The notes beneath the pieces are model-generated. The model searched no databases. It was not told where the DNA came from and saw nothing but the letters and a program-made list of their open reading frames with translations. Both the position numbers and the translations under genes were made by a program. A stretch of 64,000 nt of DNA from Acanthosepion esculentum (Eukaryota > Mollusca > Cephalopoda > Sepiida > Sepiidae), in NCBI GenBank assembly GCA_964036315.1, contig OZ038498.1, positions 10,659,468 through 10,723,467 of the forward strand, read 5' to 3'. Below, in pieces: positions 11,938 to 24,109 of this stretch. Each line of letters starts with the position of its first letter. Position 1 is the first letter of the stretch.

Positions 11938-11969
11938 TCATTCATCATCATCACCAACATCATCATCAG
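11938..11969. repeat. CAT/ATC microsatellite
   Basis: A run of imperfect trinucleotide repeats, ATCATTCATCATCATCACC followed by AACATCATCATCAG, about 32 bp long. Read on the minus strand it is a GATGAT-type run. It lies downstream (minus sense) of the possible LINE relic, and some invertebrate non-LTR elements end in such short GAT-rich repeats. The link between the two is inference. Confidence 0.8.
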
Positions 11970-11993
11970 TCCCTCAACTACTTCAATCATCGG

Positions 11994-12033
11994 GGGCATT
12001 GACAGCAGAAGAAATAAACAATCCTCTTGAGTT
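11994..12033. repeat. Short dispersed motif, copy 1
   Basis: GGGGCATTGACAGCAGAAGA, continuing as AATAAACAATCC, is nearly repeated at 12,235-12,269 as GGGGCATGACAGCAGAAGAA plus a TTTAATCC ending. The two copies flank the possible LINE relic in direct orientation, about 240 bp apart. They could be target-site-like or element-internal repeats. No further copies of this half were seen in the window. Confidence 0.6.
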
Positions 12034-12037
12034 GAAT

Positions 12038-12178
12038 CTATTGATGGTAGCTCTCAAGAGTTCCGGCAATGTCATATCCGTCCACTCTTTTTTTAGGAAC
12101 ACAGAGGGTGCGAACGTCCAACATTCCGATGATTGTACTCTGCGTGGTTAGCTTGACGGTGTTCGTCGCTCCAGTCGC
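12038..12178 (-). pseudogene. Possible non-LTR retrotransposon relic (APE-type endonuclease start)
   Basis: A minus-strand frame of 46 codons, bounded by stops on both sides, contains KLTTQSTIIGMLDVRTL. The stretch TIIGMLDVRTL resembles the (G)TWNVRTL motif near the start of the apurinic-type endonuclease domain of many invertebrate non-LTR (LINE) retrotransposons. The usual W and N are replaced by L and D. The next residues, KKRVDGYDIAGTLESYHQ, only loosely recall the following segment of that domain. Another frame upstream reads GDWSDEHRQ, which would fit a frameshifted continuation. The stretch 12,090-12,240 is clearly richer in GC than its surroundings, consistent with a coding fragment inserted in AT-rich DNA. 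No reverse transcriptase is present. The match is by eye to a short motif, so it is tentative. Confidence 0.3.
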
Positions 12179-12234
12179 CTACTTGTAATGCCCATCCCAG
12201 AGTGAGACAATGGGACACGTGGCCGTTGTCCATC

Positions 12235-12306
12235 CGGGGCATGACAGCAGAAGAAACTTTATTCTTTAATCCTATCTGCACGCTACACATAATATATATG
12301 AGTTTA
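12235..12306. repeat. Short dispersed motif, copy 2, leading into orphan satellite monomer
   Basis: This copy begins GGGGCATGACAGCAGAAG and continues TTATTCTTTAATCC, CTGCACGCTACACATAATAT and ATATGAG. The second half reappears at about 12,562-12,608. It abuts the orphan 120-bp monomer that begins at 12,310, so motif and monomer form one composite segment of about 200 bp. Confidence 0.6.
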
Positions 12307-12309
12307 CCA

Positions 12310-12435
12310 TTTATGACTCCTACGCTTAGAATATCGCCATCATTAATGTCCGATGAATGCCATTATCTAGGTTCCTCTTTCTCCTGACTTTTCTCCAAAA
12401 CGAGACTTTGCAAACCAATTTCTTGCTTTCTGGTC
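12310..12435. repeat. Orphan, diverged monomer of the 120-bp satellite
   Basis: This single 126-bp copy lies almost 0.9 kb outside the array. It begins with a 16-base exact match to the array unit (TTTATGACTCCTACGC, 12,310-12,325). It ends with CTTTTCTCCAAAACGAG, an 18-base exact match ACTTTGCAAACCAATTTC (12,405-12,422), and TGGTC in place of CCGGTC. The middle is strongly diverged but keeps the spacing to within 6 bp. It has the same orientation as the array. The gaps and substitutions rule out a recent copy of a homogenised unit, so it may be an old or ancestral monomer. Confidence 0.85.
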
Positions 12436-12554
12436 ACATATCTACTTAACTATAAACATCATATTTTTCAAGATGTCTCCATAGTGTTACCCCGTTGCTT
12501 TATCTCCCATATCTTCATGTGATATAAATGTACTTTCAATTCCAGATTAGTGGG

Positions 12555-12656
12555 CTTAAGACGTTTATTATTTAATCCGCTCTGTACGCTACACATGATA
12601 CATATGATTGGTAGTTAGGATAGGGTACGTTCGCCATTATAATTGGTTCTCCCAAA
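12555..12656. repeat. Short dispersed motif, copy 3, with shortened companion sequence
   Basis: TTATTATTTAATCC, CTCTGTACGCTACACATGAT and ACATATGA match the second half of copy 2 at 12,258-12,304. Further right, CGCCATTATAATTGGTTCTCC at about 12,633-12,653 recalls GCCATTATCTAGGTTCCTC inside the orphan monomer segment at about 12,358-12,377. The two composite segments therefore share both ends, and the second lacks most of the middle, including TTTATGACTCC. Confidence 0.6.
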
Positions 12657-13576
12657 CTTGAAATGACTTATGCCTCTTCCGAATTGACATCTTCCTCTGG
12701 AAATATTAAAGACGATCAAATTCTAGATTTTGTTTTATAATCTTTACAAAGATATTTTTTGGATTATTGAAATTATTTGCTTTCTTACTTTTGTTGGTTT
12801 TCTCGCTGGCTGTAAAGATTCTGGCTTATATTACCAGAAGGAAATGGATTTTCCTCTTTCCATATGGATTGTATATCTGGAAAAATATCGACAATCAGTC
12901 GCTAAGATAAAAAAGCGAGAGGTTAATAATCAGACCAGATCTTGAAATAACAATGACCGATTTCAAAATGATATAAAATATCTTCAGAATGATTTTATAA
13001 TTTCCTTTAATCCAATGTTTTCATCCGATTTTCTGCTAACAACCAAGAGTGAACGGAAACAGGAACAGAATTCTCGGATATTTTAGCCTTCGTCTGTGAT
13101 TTTATTGATTAAATCAAATCTTTTACTCATAAACACAGACCTATCTATACATGGAAGCATTCGCTTAAAAATTCGTAAATTTTATTCTTAGCCTGAAATA
13201 TAATCTACTTAATATCAAAGATTTTTAAAAAATGAGCATACACAAAGAAAAAGTCCTTAAAATGAATAAAAACAAGGTTTTATCGTTAAAAACAAATGAT
13301 TTTTAGGTTATAATTTTTTCATCCATTTTAGACGCTTCAAATTATTATGGGAAGTTTTAGAATTTGTTTTTTTACGGTGAAAAACACATTGATTTGGAAA
13401 TTCTTTCAAAAGTCAGATACGTGTTTAATTTCAATGAAATTTACAAGACTTTTCCACAACTGAATGAATTTATTTTATAAATGTCACTTTTTTAGAAAAT
13501 CTGTAAAATTGTTTTTTCAATTTGTAAAATCTCATTTTATGAAATTTCGAGAAATTCACTTTGGTAGATCTTAAAA
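12657..13576. other. AT-rich spacer without recognisable gene
   Basis: About 920 bp, increasingly AT-rich toward the 88-bp array, with many short A and T runs between 13,200 and 13,560. A 71-codon plus-strand frame at 12,730-12,945 (hydrophobic start, basic end) matches no family I know and is within what AT-rich DNA yields by chance. No satellite units, terminal inverted repeats or RNA genes were recognised. Confidence 0.6.
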
Positions 13577-15040
13577 AGTTATAAGGATAAGTCGTGAATC
13601 GAAAGAGACAAGATCGTCCAAGTGTGTATCAAGTATGGCATTTGACTGATAGAATGTTTATAATAGTTATAATGACTAGTCGTGAATCGAAAGAGTGAAG
13701 ATCGCCCAAATGGGTATCAGGTATGGCACTTGACTGATTGAATGTTTATATTAGTTATAATGACTAGTCGTGAATCGAATGAGACAAGATCGTCCAAGTG
13801 TGTATCAAGTATGGCACTTGACTGATTGAATGTTTATATTAGTTATAATGACTAGTCATGAATCGAAAGAGTGAAGATCGTCCAAGTGTGTATCAGGTAT
13901 GGCACTTGACTGATGGAATGTTTATATTAGTTATAATGACTAGTCATGAATCGAAAGAGTGAAGATCGTCCAAGTGTGTATCAGGTATGGCACTTGACTG
14001 ATTGAATGTTTATATTAGTTATAATGACTAGTCGTGAATCGAATGAGACAAGATCGCCCAAGTGTGTATCAGGTATGGCACTTGACTGATTGAATGTTTA
14101 TATTAGTTATAATGACTAGTCGTGAATCGAATGAGACAAGATCGCCCAAGTGTGTATCAGGTATGGCACTTGACTGATAGAATGTTTATATTAGTTGTAA
14201 TGACTAGTCATGAATCGAAAGAGTGAAGATCGTCCAAGTGTGTATCAGGTATGGCACTTGACTGATGGAATGTTTATATTAGTTATAATGACAAGTCGTG
14301 AATCGAGAGAGACAAGATCGCCGAAGTGTGTATCAGGTATGGCACTTGACTGATTGAATGTTTATATTAGTTATAATGACTAGTCGTGAATCGAATGAGA
14401 CAAGATCGCCCAAGTGTGTATCAGGTATGGCACTTGACTGATAGAATGTTTATATTAGTTGTAATGACTAGTCGTGAATCGAAAGAGACAAGATCGCCCA
14501 AGTGTTTATCAGGTATGGCACTTGACTGATTGAATGTTTATATTAATTATAATGACTAGTCGTGAATCGAATGAGACAAGATCGCCCAAGTGTGTATCAG
14601 GTATGGCACTTGACTGATTGAATGTTTATATTTGTTATAAGTGCGAGACGTGAATCGAATGAGACAAGATCGCCTAAGTGTGTATCAGGTATGGCACTTG
14701 ACTGATTGAATGTTTATATTAGTTATAATGACAAGACGTGAATTGAAAGAGACAGGATCGCCCAAATGTGTATCAGGTATGGCACTTGACTGATTGAATG
14801 TTTATATTAGATATAATGACTAGTCGTGAATCGAATGAGACAAGATCGCCCAAGTGTGTATCAGGTATGGCACTTGACTGATTGAATGTTTATAATGGTT
14901 ATAATGACTAGTCGTGAATCGAAAGAGTGAAGATCGCCCAAATGTGTATCAGGTATGGCACTTGACTGATTGAATGTTTATATTAGATATAATGACTAGT
15001 CGTGAATCGAATGAGACAAGATCGCCCAAGTGTGTATCAG
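13577..15040. repeat. Left-edge zone of the 88-bp array
   Basis: The first units carry edge-specific variants: GATCGTCCAAGTG, ATCAAGTATGGCATTTG, CTGATAGAATGTTTATAATAG and CTAGTCATGAATCG. One irregular junction reads TTGTTATAAGTGCGAGACGTG near 14,633. Unlike the 120-bp array, the change to consensus units is rapid, within one or two units. Confidence 0.75.
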
Positions 15041-17872
15041 GTATGGCACTTGACTGATTGAATGTTTATAATGGTTATAATGACTAGTCGTGAATCGAAA
15101 GAGTGAAGATCGCCCAAATGTGTATCAGGTATGGCACTTGACTGATTGAATGTTTATATTAGATATAATGACTAGTCGTGAAACGAAAGAGAAAAATCGC
15201 CCAAGTGTGTATCAGGTATGGCACTTGACTGATTGAATGTTTATATTAGTTGTAATGACTAGTCGTGAATCGAAAGAGTGAAGATCGCCCAAATGTGTAT
15301 CAGATATGGCACTTGACTGATTGAATGTTTATATTAATTATAATGACTAGTCGTGAATCGAATGAGACAAGATCGCCCAAATGTGTATCAGGTATGGCAC
15401 TTGACTGATTGAATGTTTATATTAGATATAATGACTAGTCGTGAATCGAAAGAGACAAGATCGCCCAAGTGTGTATCAGGTATGGCACTTGACTGATTGA
15501 ATGTTTATATTAGTTATAATGACTAGTCGTGAATCGAATGAGACAAGATCGCCCAAGTGTGTATCAGGTATGGCACTTGACTGATTGAATGTTTATATTA
15601 GTTATAATGACTAGTCGTGAACCGAAAGAGACAAGATCGCCCAAGTGTGTATAAGGTATGGCACTTGACTGATTGAATGTTTATATTAGTTATAATGACT
15701 AGTCGTGAACCGAAAGAGACAAGATCGCCCAAGTGTGTATAAGGTATGGCACTTGACTGATTGAATGTTTATATTAGTTATAATGACTAGTCGTGAACCG
15801 AAAGAGACAAGATCGCCCAAGTGTGTATCAGGTATGGCACTTGACTGATTGAATGTTTATATTAGATATAATGACTTGTCGTGAATCGAAAGAGACAAGA
15901 TCGCCCAAGTGTGTATCAGGTATGGCACTTGACTGATTGAATGTTTATATTAGTTATAATGACTACTCGTGAATCGAAAGAGACAAGATCGCCCACGTGT
16001 GTATCAGGTATAGCACTTGACTGATTGAATGTTTATATTAGTTATAATGACTAGTCGTGAATCGAAAGAGACAAGGTCGCCCAAGTGTGTATCAGGTATG
16101 GCACTTGACTGATTGAATGTTTATATTAGTTATAATGACTACTCGTGAATCGAAAGAGACAAGATCGCCCAAGTGTGTATCAGGTATAGCACTTGACTGA
16201 TTGAATGTTTATATTAGTTATAATGACAAGTCGTGAATCGAAAGAGTGAAGATCGCCCAAATGTGTATAAGTTATGGCACTTGACTGATTGAATGTTTAT
16301 ATTAGATATAATGCCTAGTCGTGAAACGAAAGAGACAAGATCGCCCAAGTGTTTATCAGGTATAGCACTTGACTGATTGAATGTTTATATTAGTTATAAT
16401 GACTAGTCGTGAATCGAAAGAGTGAAGACCGCCCAAATGTGTATAAGGTATGGCACTTGACTGATTGAATGTTTATATTAGTTATAATGACTAGTCGTGA
16501 ATCGAAAGAGACAAGATCGCCCAAGTGTGTGTCAGGTATGGCACTTGACTGATTGAATGTTTATATTAGTTATAATGACTAGTCGTGAATCGAATGAGAC
16601 AAGATCGCCCAAGTGTGTATCAGGTATGGCAGTTGACTGATTGAAAGTTTATATTAGTTATAATGACAAGTCGTGAATCGAAAGAGACAAGATCGCCCAA
16701 GTGTGTATCAGGTATGGCACTTGACTGATTGAATGTTTATATTAGTTATAAAGACAAGTCGTGAACCGAAAGAGACAAGATCGCCCAATTGTGTATCATG
16801 TATGGCACTTGACTGATTGAATGTTTATATTAGTTATAATGACTAGTCGTGAATCGAAAGAGACAAGATCGCCCAAGTGTTTATAAGGTATGGCAATTGA
16901 CTGATTGAATGTTTATATTAATTATAATGACTAGTCGTGAATCGAATGAGACAAGATCGCCCAAGTGTGTATCAGGTATGGCACTTGACTAATTGAATGT
17001 TTATATTAGTTATAATTACTAGTCGTGAACCGAAAGAGACAAGATCGCCCAAGTGTGTATCAGGTATGGCACTGGACTGATTGTATGTTTATATTAGTTA
17101 TAATGACAAGACGTGAATCGAAAGACACAAGATCGCCCAAGTGTGTATCAGGTATGGCACTTGACTGATTGAATGTTTATATTAGTTATAAGGACTAGTC
17201 GTGAATCGAATGAGACAAGATCGCCCAAGTGTGTATCAGGTATGGCACTTGACTGATTGAATGTTTATATTAGTTGTAATGACTAGTCGTGAATCTAATG
17301 AGACAACATCGCCCAAGTGTGTATCAGGTATGGCACTTGACTGATTGAATGTTTATATTAGTTATAATGACAAGTCGTGAATCGAAAGAGACAAGATCGC
17401 CCAAGTGTTTATAAGGTATGGCACTTGACTGATTGAATGTTTATATTAATTATAATGACTAGTCGTGAATCGAATGAGACAAGATCGCCCAAGTGTGTAT
17501 CAGGTATGGCACTTGACTAATTGAATGTTTATATTAGTTATATTTACTAGTCGTGAACCGAAAGAGACAAGATCGCCCAAGTGTGTATCAGGTATGGCAC
17601 TTGACTGATTGAATGTTTATATTAGTTATAATGACTAGTCGTGAATCGAATGAGACAAGATCGCCCAAGTGTGTATCAGGTATGACACTTGAATGATTGA
17701 ATGTTTATATTAGTTATAATGTCTTGTCGTGTATCGAAAGAGTGAAGATCGCCCAAATTGGTATCATGTATGGCACTTGACTGATTGAATGTTTATATTA
17801 GTTATAATGACTAGTCGTGAATCGAATGAGACAAGAACGCGCAAGTGTGTATCAGGTATGGCACTTGACTGA
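15040..17872. repeat. 32-unit higher-order block, copy 1 (offset 3,078 bp)
   Basis: Rare markers of this block recur exactly 3,078 bp downstream. GAAACGAAAGAGAAAAATCG at 15,180 recurs at 18,258, GACTACTCG with CCCACGTG at 15,961 recurs at 19,039, and GAACGCGCAAG at 17,835 recurs at 20,913. The offset equals 35 units minus 2 bp, explained by one-base deletions in marker units. Only scattered single-base differences are visible between the copies. Confidence 0.9.
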
Positions 17873-18340
17873 TTGAATGTTTATAATGGTTATAATGACT
17901 AGTCGTGAATCGAAAGAGTGAAGATCGCCCAAATGTGTATCAGGTATGGCACTTGACTGATTGAATGTTTATATTAGATATAATGACTAGTCGTGAAACG
18001 AAAGAGAAAAATCGCCCAAGTGTGTATCAGGTATGGCACTTGACTGATTGAATGTTTATATTAGTTATAATGACTAGTCGTGAATCGAATGAGACAAGAA
18101 CGCGCAAGTGTGTATCAGGTATGGCACTTGACTGATTGAATGTTTATAATGGTTATAATGACTAGTCGTGAATCGAAAGAGTGAAGATCGCCCAAATGTG
18201 TATCAGGTATGGCACTTGACTGATTGAATGTTTATATTAGATATAATGACTAGTCGTGAAACGAAAGAGAAAAATCGCCCAAGTGTGTATCAGGTATGGC
18301 ACTTGACTGATTGAATGTTTATATTAGTTGTAATGACTAG
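17800..18340. repeat. Tandem trimer (263 bp) at the junction of the 3-kb duplication
   Basis: Three successive units (GAACGCGCAAG type, then ATAATGG/GAGTGAAG type, then the short GAAACGAAAGAGAAAAATCG type) are repeated immediately. The markers lie at 17,996 and 18,259. The spacing of 263 bp is 3 units minus the one-base deletion in the short unit. The trimer sits where the two 3-kb copies meet and may mark the exchange point. Confidence 0.85.
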
Positions 18341-20950
18341 TCGTGAATCGAAAGAGTGAAGATCGCCCAAATGTGTATCAGGTATGGCACTTGACTGATT
18401 GAATGTTTATATTAATTATAATGACTAGTCGTGAATCGAATGAGACAAGATCGCCCAAATGTGTATCAGGTATGGCACTTGACTGATTGAATGTTTATAT
18501 TAGATATAATGACTAGTCGTGAATCGAAAGAGACAAGATCGCCCAAGTGTGTATCAGGTATGGCACTTGACTGATTGAATGTTTATATTAGTTATAATGA
18601 CTAGTCGTGAATCGAATGAGACAAGATCGCCCAAGTGTGTATCAGGTATGGCACTTGACTGATTGAATGTTTATATTAGTTATAATGACTAGTCGTGAAC
18701 CGAAAGAGACAAGATCGCCCAAGTGTGTATAAGGTATGGCACTTGACTGATTGAATGTTTATATTAGTTATAATGACTAGTCGTGAACCGAAAGAGACAA
18801 GATCGCCCAAGTGTGTATAAGGTATGGCACTTGACTGATTGAATGTTTATATTAGTTATAATGACTAGTCGTGAACCGAAAGAGACAAGATCGCCCAAGT
18901 GTGTATCAGGTATGGCACTTGACTGATTGAATGTTTATATTAGATATAATGACTTGTCGTGAATCGAAAGAGACAAGATCGCCCAAGTGTGTATCAGGTA
19001 TGGCACTTGACTGATTGAATGTTTATATTAGTTATAATGACTACTCGTGAATCGAAAGAGACAAGATCGCCCACGTGTGTATCAGGTAGAGCACTTGACT
19101 GATTGAATGTTTATATTAGTTATAATGACTAGTCGTGAATCGAAAGAGACAAGGTCGCCCAAGTGTGTATCAGGTATGGCACTTGACTGATTGAATGTTT
19201 ATATTAGTTATAATGACTACTCGTGAATCGAAAGAGACAAGATCGCCCAAGTGTGTATCAGGTATAGCACTTGACTGATTGAATGTTTATATTAGTTATA
19301 ATGACAAGTCGTGAATCGAAAGAGTGAAGATCGCCCAAATGTGTATCAGGTATGGCACTTGACTGATTGAATGTTTATATTAGATATAATGCCTAGTCGT
19401 GAAACGAAAGAGACAAGATCGCCCAAGTGTTTATCAGGTATAGCACTTGACTGATTGAATGTTTATATTAGTTATAATGACTAGTCGTGAATCGAAAGAG
19501 TGAAGACCGCCCAAATGTGTATAAGGTATGGCACTTGACTGATTGAATGTTTATATTAGTTATAATGACTAGTCGTGAATCGAAAGAGACAAGATCGCCC
19601 AAGTGTGTGTCAGGTATGGCACTTGACTGATTGAATGTTTATATTAGTTATAATGACTAGTCGTGAATCGAATGAGACAAGATCGCCCAAGTGTGTATCA
19701 GGTATGGCAGTTGACTGATTGAAAGTTTATATTAGTTATAATGACAAGTCGTGAATCGAAAGAGACAAGATCGCCCAAGTGTGTATCAGGTATGGCACTT
19801 GACTGATTGAATGTTTATATTAGTTATAAAGACAAGTCGTGAACCGAAAGAGACAAGATCGCCCAATTGTGTATCATGTATGGCACTTGACTGATTGAAT
19901 GTTTATATTAGTTATAATGACTAGTCGTGAATCGAAAGAGACAAGATCGCCCAAGTGTTTATAAGGTATGGCAATTGACTGATTGAATGTTTATATTAAT
20001 TATAATGACTAGTCGTGAATCGAATGAGACAAGATCGCCCAAGTGTGTATCAGGTATGGCACTTGACTAATTGAATGTTTATATTAGTTATAATTACTAG
20101 TCGTGAACCGAAAGAGACAAGATCGCCCAAGTGTGTATAAGGTATGGCACTTGACTGATTGTATGTTTATATTAGTTATAATGACAAGACGTGAATCGAA
20201 AGACACAAGATCGCCCAAGTGTGTATCAGGTATGGCACTTGACTGATTGAATGTTTATATTAGTTATAAGGACTAGTCGTGAATCGAATGAGACAAGATC
20301 GCCCAAGTGTGTATCAGGTATGGCACTTGACTGATTGAATGTTTATATTAGTTGTAATGACTAGTCGTGAATCTAATGAGACAACATCGCCCAAGTGTGT
20401 ATCAGGTATGGCACTTGACTGATTGAATGTTTATATTAGTTATAATGACAAGTCGTGAATCGAAAGAGACAAGATCGCCCAAGTGTTTATAAGGTATGGC
20501 ACTTGACTGATTGAATGTTTATATTAATTATAATGACTAGTCGTGAATCGAATGAGACAAGATCGCCCAAGTGTGTATCAGGTATGGCACTTGACTAATT
20601 GAATGTTTATATTAGTTATATTTACTAGTCGTGAACCGAAAGAGACAAGATCGCCCAAGTGTGTATCAGGTATGGCACTTGACTGATTGAATGTTTATAT
20701 TAGTTATAATGACTAGTCGTGAATCGAATGAGACAAGATCGCCCAAGTGTGTATCAGGTATGACACTTGAATGATTGAATGTTTATATTAGTTATAATGT
20801 CTTGTCGTGTATCGAAAGAGTGAAGATCGCCCAAATTGGTATCATGTATGGCACTTGACTGATTGAATGTTTATATTAGTTATAATGACTAGTCGTGAAT
20901 CGAATGAGACAAGAACGCGCAAGTGTGTATCAGGTATGGCACTTGACTGA
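18118..20950. repeat. 32-unit higher-order block, copy 2
   Basis: Second copy of 15,040-17,872, diverging from it at about 20,951 where GATGGAATG replaces GATTGAATG. Differences from copy 1 include GTAGAGCAC for GTATAGCAC near 19,087 and ATCAGGTATGG for ATAAGTTATGG near 19,341. Confidence 0.9.
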
Positions 20951-22019
20951 TGGAATGTTTATATTAGTTATAATGACTAGTCGTGAATCGAAAGAGTGAA
21001 GATCGCCCAAATGTGTATCAGGTATGGCACTTGACTGATTGAATGTTTATATTAGTTATAATGACTAGTCGTGAATCGAAAGAGACAAGATCGCTCAAGT
21101 GTGTGTCAGGTATGGCACTTGACTGATTGAATGTTTATATTAGTTATAATGACTAGTCGTGAATCGAAAGAGTGAAGATCGCGCAAATGTGTATCAGGTA
21201 TGGCACTTGACTGATTGAATGTTTATATTAGTTATAAGGACTAGTCATGAATCGAATGAGACAAGATCGCACAAGTGTGTATCAGGTATGGCACTTGAAT
21301 GATTGAATGTTTATATTAGTTATAATGACTAGTCGTGAATCGAAAGAGACAAGATCGCCCAAATGTGTATCAGGTATGGCACTTGACTGATTGAATGTTT
21401 ATATTAGTTATAATGACTAGTCTTGAATCGAACGAGACAAGATCGCCCAAGTGTGTATCAGGTATGGCACTTGAATGATTGAATGTTTATATTAGTTATA
21501 ATGACTAGTCGTGAATCGAAAGAGTGAAGATCGCCCAATTGGGTATCAGATATGTCACTTGACTGATTGAATGTTTATATTAGTTATAATGACAAGTCAT
21601 GAATCGAAAGAGTGAAGATCGCCCAAATGTGTATCAGGTATGGCACTTGACTGATTGAATGTTTATATTAGATATAATGACTAGTCGTGAATCGAAAGAG
21701 ACACAATGGCCCAAGTGTGTATCAGGTATGGCACTTGACTGATTGAATGTTTATATTAGTTATAATGACTAGTCGTGAATTGAATGAGACAAGATCGCCC
21801 AAGTGTGTATCAGGTATGGCACTTGACTGATTGAATGTTTATATTAGTTATAATGACTAGTCGTGAATCGAAAGAGTGAAGATCGCCCAAATGTGTGTCA
21901 GGTATGGCACTTGACTGATTGAATGTTTATATTAGTTATAATGACTAGTCGTGAGTCGAAAGAGTGAAGATCGTCCAAATGTGTATCAGGTATGGCACTG
22001 GACTGATTGAATGTTTATA

Positions 22020-23440
22020 TTAGTTATAATGACTAGTCGTGAATCGAATGAGACAAGATCGCCCAAGTGTGTATCAGGTATGGCAGTTGACTGATTGAAT
22101 GTTTATATTAGTTATAATGACAAGTCGTGAATCGAAAGAGACAAGATCGCCCAAGTGTGTATCAGGTATGGCACTTGACTGATTGAATGTTTATATTAGT
22201 TATAATGACAAGTCGTGAACCGAAAGAGACAAGATCGCCCAATTGTGTATCATGTATGGCACTTGACTGATTGAATGTTTATATTAGTTATAATGACTAG
22301 CCGTGAATCGAAAGAGACAAGATCGCCCAAGTGTTTATAAGGTATGGCACTTGACTGATTGAATGTTTATATTAATTATAATGACTAGTCGTGAATCGAA
22401 TGAGACAAGATCGCCCAAGTGTGTATCAGGTATGGCACTTGACTAATTGAATGTTTATATTAGTTATAATTACTAGTCGTGAACAGAAAGAGACAAGATC
22501 GCCCAAGTGTGTATCAGGTATGGCACTTGTCTGATTGTATGTTTATATTAGTTATAATGACAAGACGTGAATCGAAAGACACAAGATCGCCCAAGTGTGT
22601 ATCAGGTATGGCACTTGACTGATTGAATGTTTATATTAGTTATAAGGACTAGTCGTGAATCGAATGAGACAAGATCGCCCAAGTGTGTATCAGGTATGGC
22701 ACTTGACTGATTGAATGTTTATATTAGTTGTAATGACTAGTCGTGAATCGAATGAGACAAGATCGCCCAAGTGTGTATCAGGTATGGCACTTGACTGATT
22801 GAATGTTTATATTAGTTATAATGACAAGTCGTGAATCGAAAGAGACAAGATCGCCCAAGTGTGTGTCAGGTATGGCACTTGACTGATTGAATGTTTATAT
22901 TAGTTATAAAGACAAGTCGTCAACCGAAAGAGACAAGATCGCCCAAATGTGTATCATGTATGGCACTTGACTGATTGAATGTTTATATTAGTTATAATGA
23001 CTAGTCGTGAATCGAAAGAGACAAGATCGCCCAAGTGTTTATAAGGTATGGCACTTGACTGATTGAATGTTTATGTTAATTATAATGACTAGTCGTGAAT
23101 CGAATGAGACAAGATCGCCCAAGTGTGTATCAGGTATGGCACTTGACTAATTGAATGTTTATATTAGTTATATTTACTAGTCGTGAACCGAAAGAGACAA
23201 GATCGCCCAAGTGTGTATCAGGTATGGCACTTGACTGATTGAATGTTTATATTAGTTATAATGACTAGTCGTGAATCGAATGAGACAAGATCGCCCAAGT
23301 GTGTATCAGGTATGACACTTGAATGATTGAATGTTTATATTAGTTATAATGTCTTGTCGTGTATCGAAAGAGTGAAGATCGCCCAAATTGGTATCATGTA
23401 TGGCACTTGACTGATTGAATGTTTATATTAGTTATAATGA
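22020..23440. repeat. Partial third copy of the 3-kb block
   Basis: The series GGCAGTTGACTG, GCCCAATTGTG with ATCATGTATGG, GTTTATAAGG, TTATATTTACTAG and GTCTTGTCGTGTATCG recurs from copy 2. The offset is 2,376 bp (27 units) at the left marker (19,861 to 22,237) and 2,552 bp (29 units) at the right marker (20,801 to 23,353). Two extra units were therefore gained inside this copy. Confidence 0.85.
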
Positions 23441-24109
23441 CTAGTCGTGAATCGAAAGAGTGAAGATCGCCCAAATGTGTATCAGGTATGGCACTTGACT
23501 GATTGAATGTTTATATTAGATATAATGACTAGTCGTGAATCGAAAGAGACAAGATCGCCCAAGTGTGTATCAGGAATGGCACTTGACTGATGGAATGTTT
23601 ATATTAGTTATAATGACTAGTCGTGAATCGAATGAGACAAGAACGCGCAAGTGTGTATCAGGTATGGCACTTGACTGATGGAATGTTTATATTAGTTATA
23701 ATGACTAGTCGTGAATCGAAAGAGTGAAGATCGCCCAAATGTGTATCAGGTATGGCACTTGTCTGATTGAATGTTTATATTAGATATAATGACTAGTCGT
23801 GAATCGAATGAGACAAGATCGCCCAAGTGTGTATCAGGTATGGCACTTGACTGATTGAATGTTTATATTAGTTATAATGACTAGTCGTGAATCGAATGAG
23901 ACAAGATCGCCCAAGTGTGTATCAGGTATGGCACTTGACTGATGGAATGTTTATATTAGTTATAATGACTAATCCTGAATCGAAAGAGTGAAGATCGCCC
24001 AAATGTCTATCAGGTATGGCACTTGACTGATTGAATGTTTATATTAGTTATAATGACTAGTCATGAATCGAATGAGACAAGATCGCACAAGTGTGTATCA
24101 GGTATGGCA

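Noticed and set aside
12024..12060. 8-bp inverted repeat CTCTTGAG ... CTCAAGAG as a terminator or transposon end
   Set aside because: The loop is 21 bp, there is no T-tract and no second pair of ends. Such a short inverted repeat is expected by chance in 2 kb.
12093..12290. 65-codon minus-strand open frame
   Set aside because: It overlaps the LINE-like patch in another frame, matches no known family and has no context. Only the GDWSDEHRQ part might belong to the relic as a frameshifted piece.
12202..12387. 61-codon plus-strand open frame
   Set aside because: It runs through the dispersed motif and the orphan satellite monomer, so it is repeat-derived and not a gene.
12730..12945. 71-codon plus-strand open frame with a hydrophobic start
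   Set aside because: Hydrophobicity is expected from T-rich DNA. No recognisable family, no conserved motif and no neighbouring gene.
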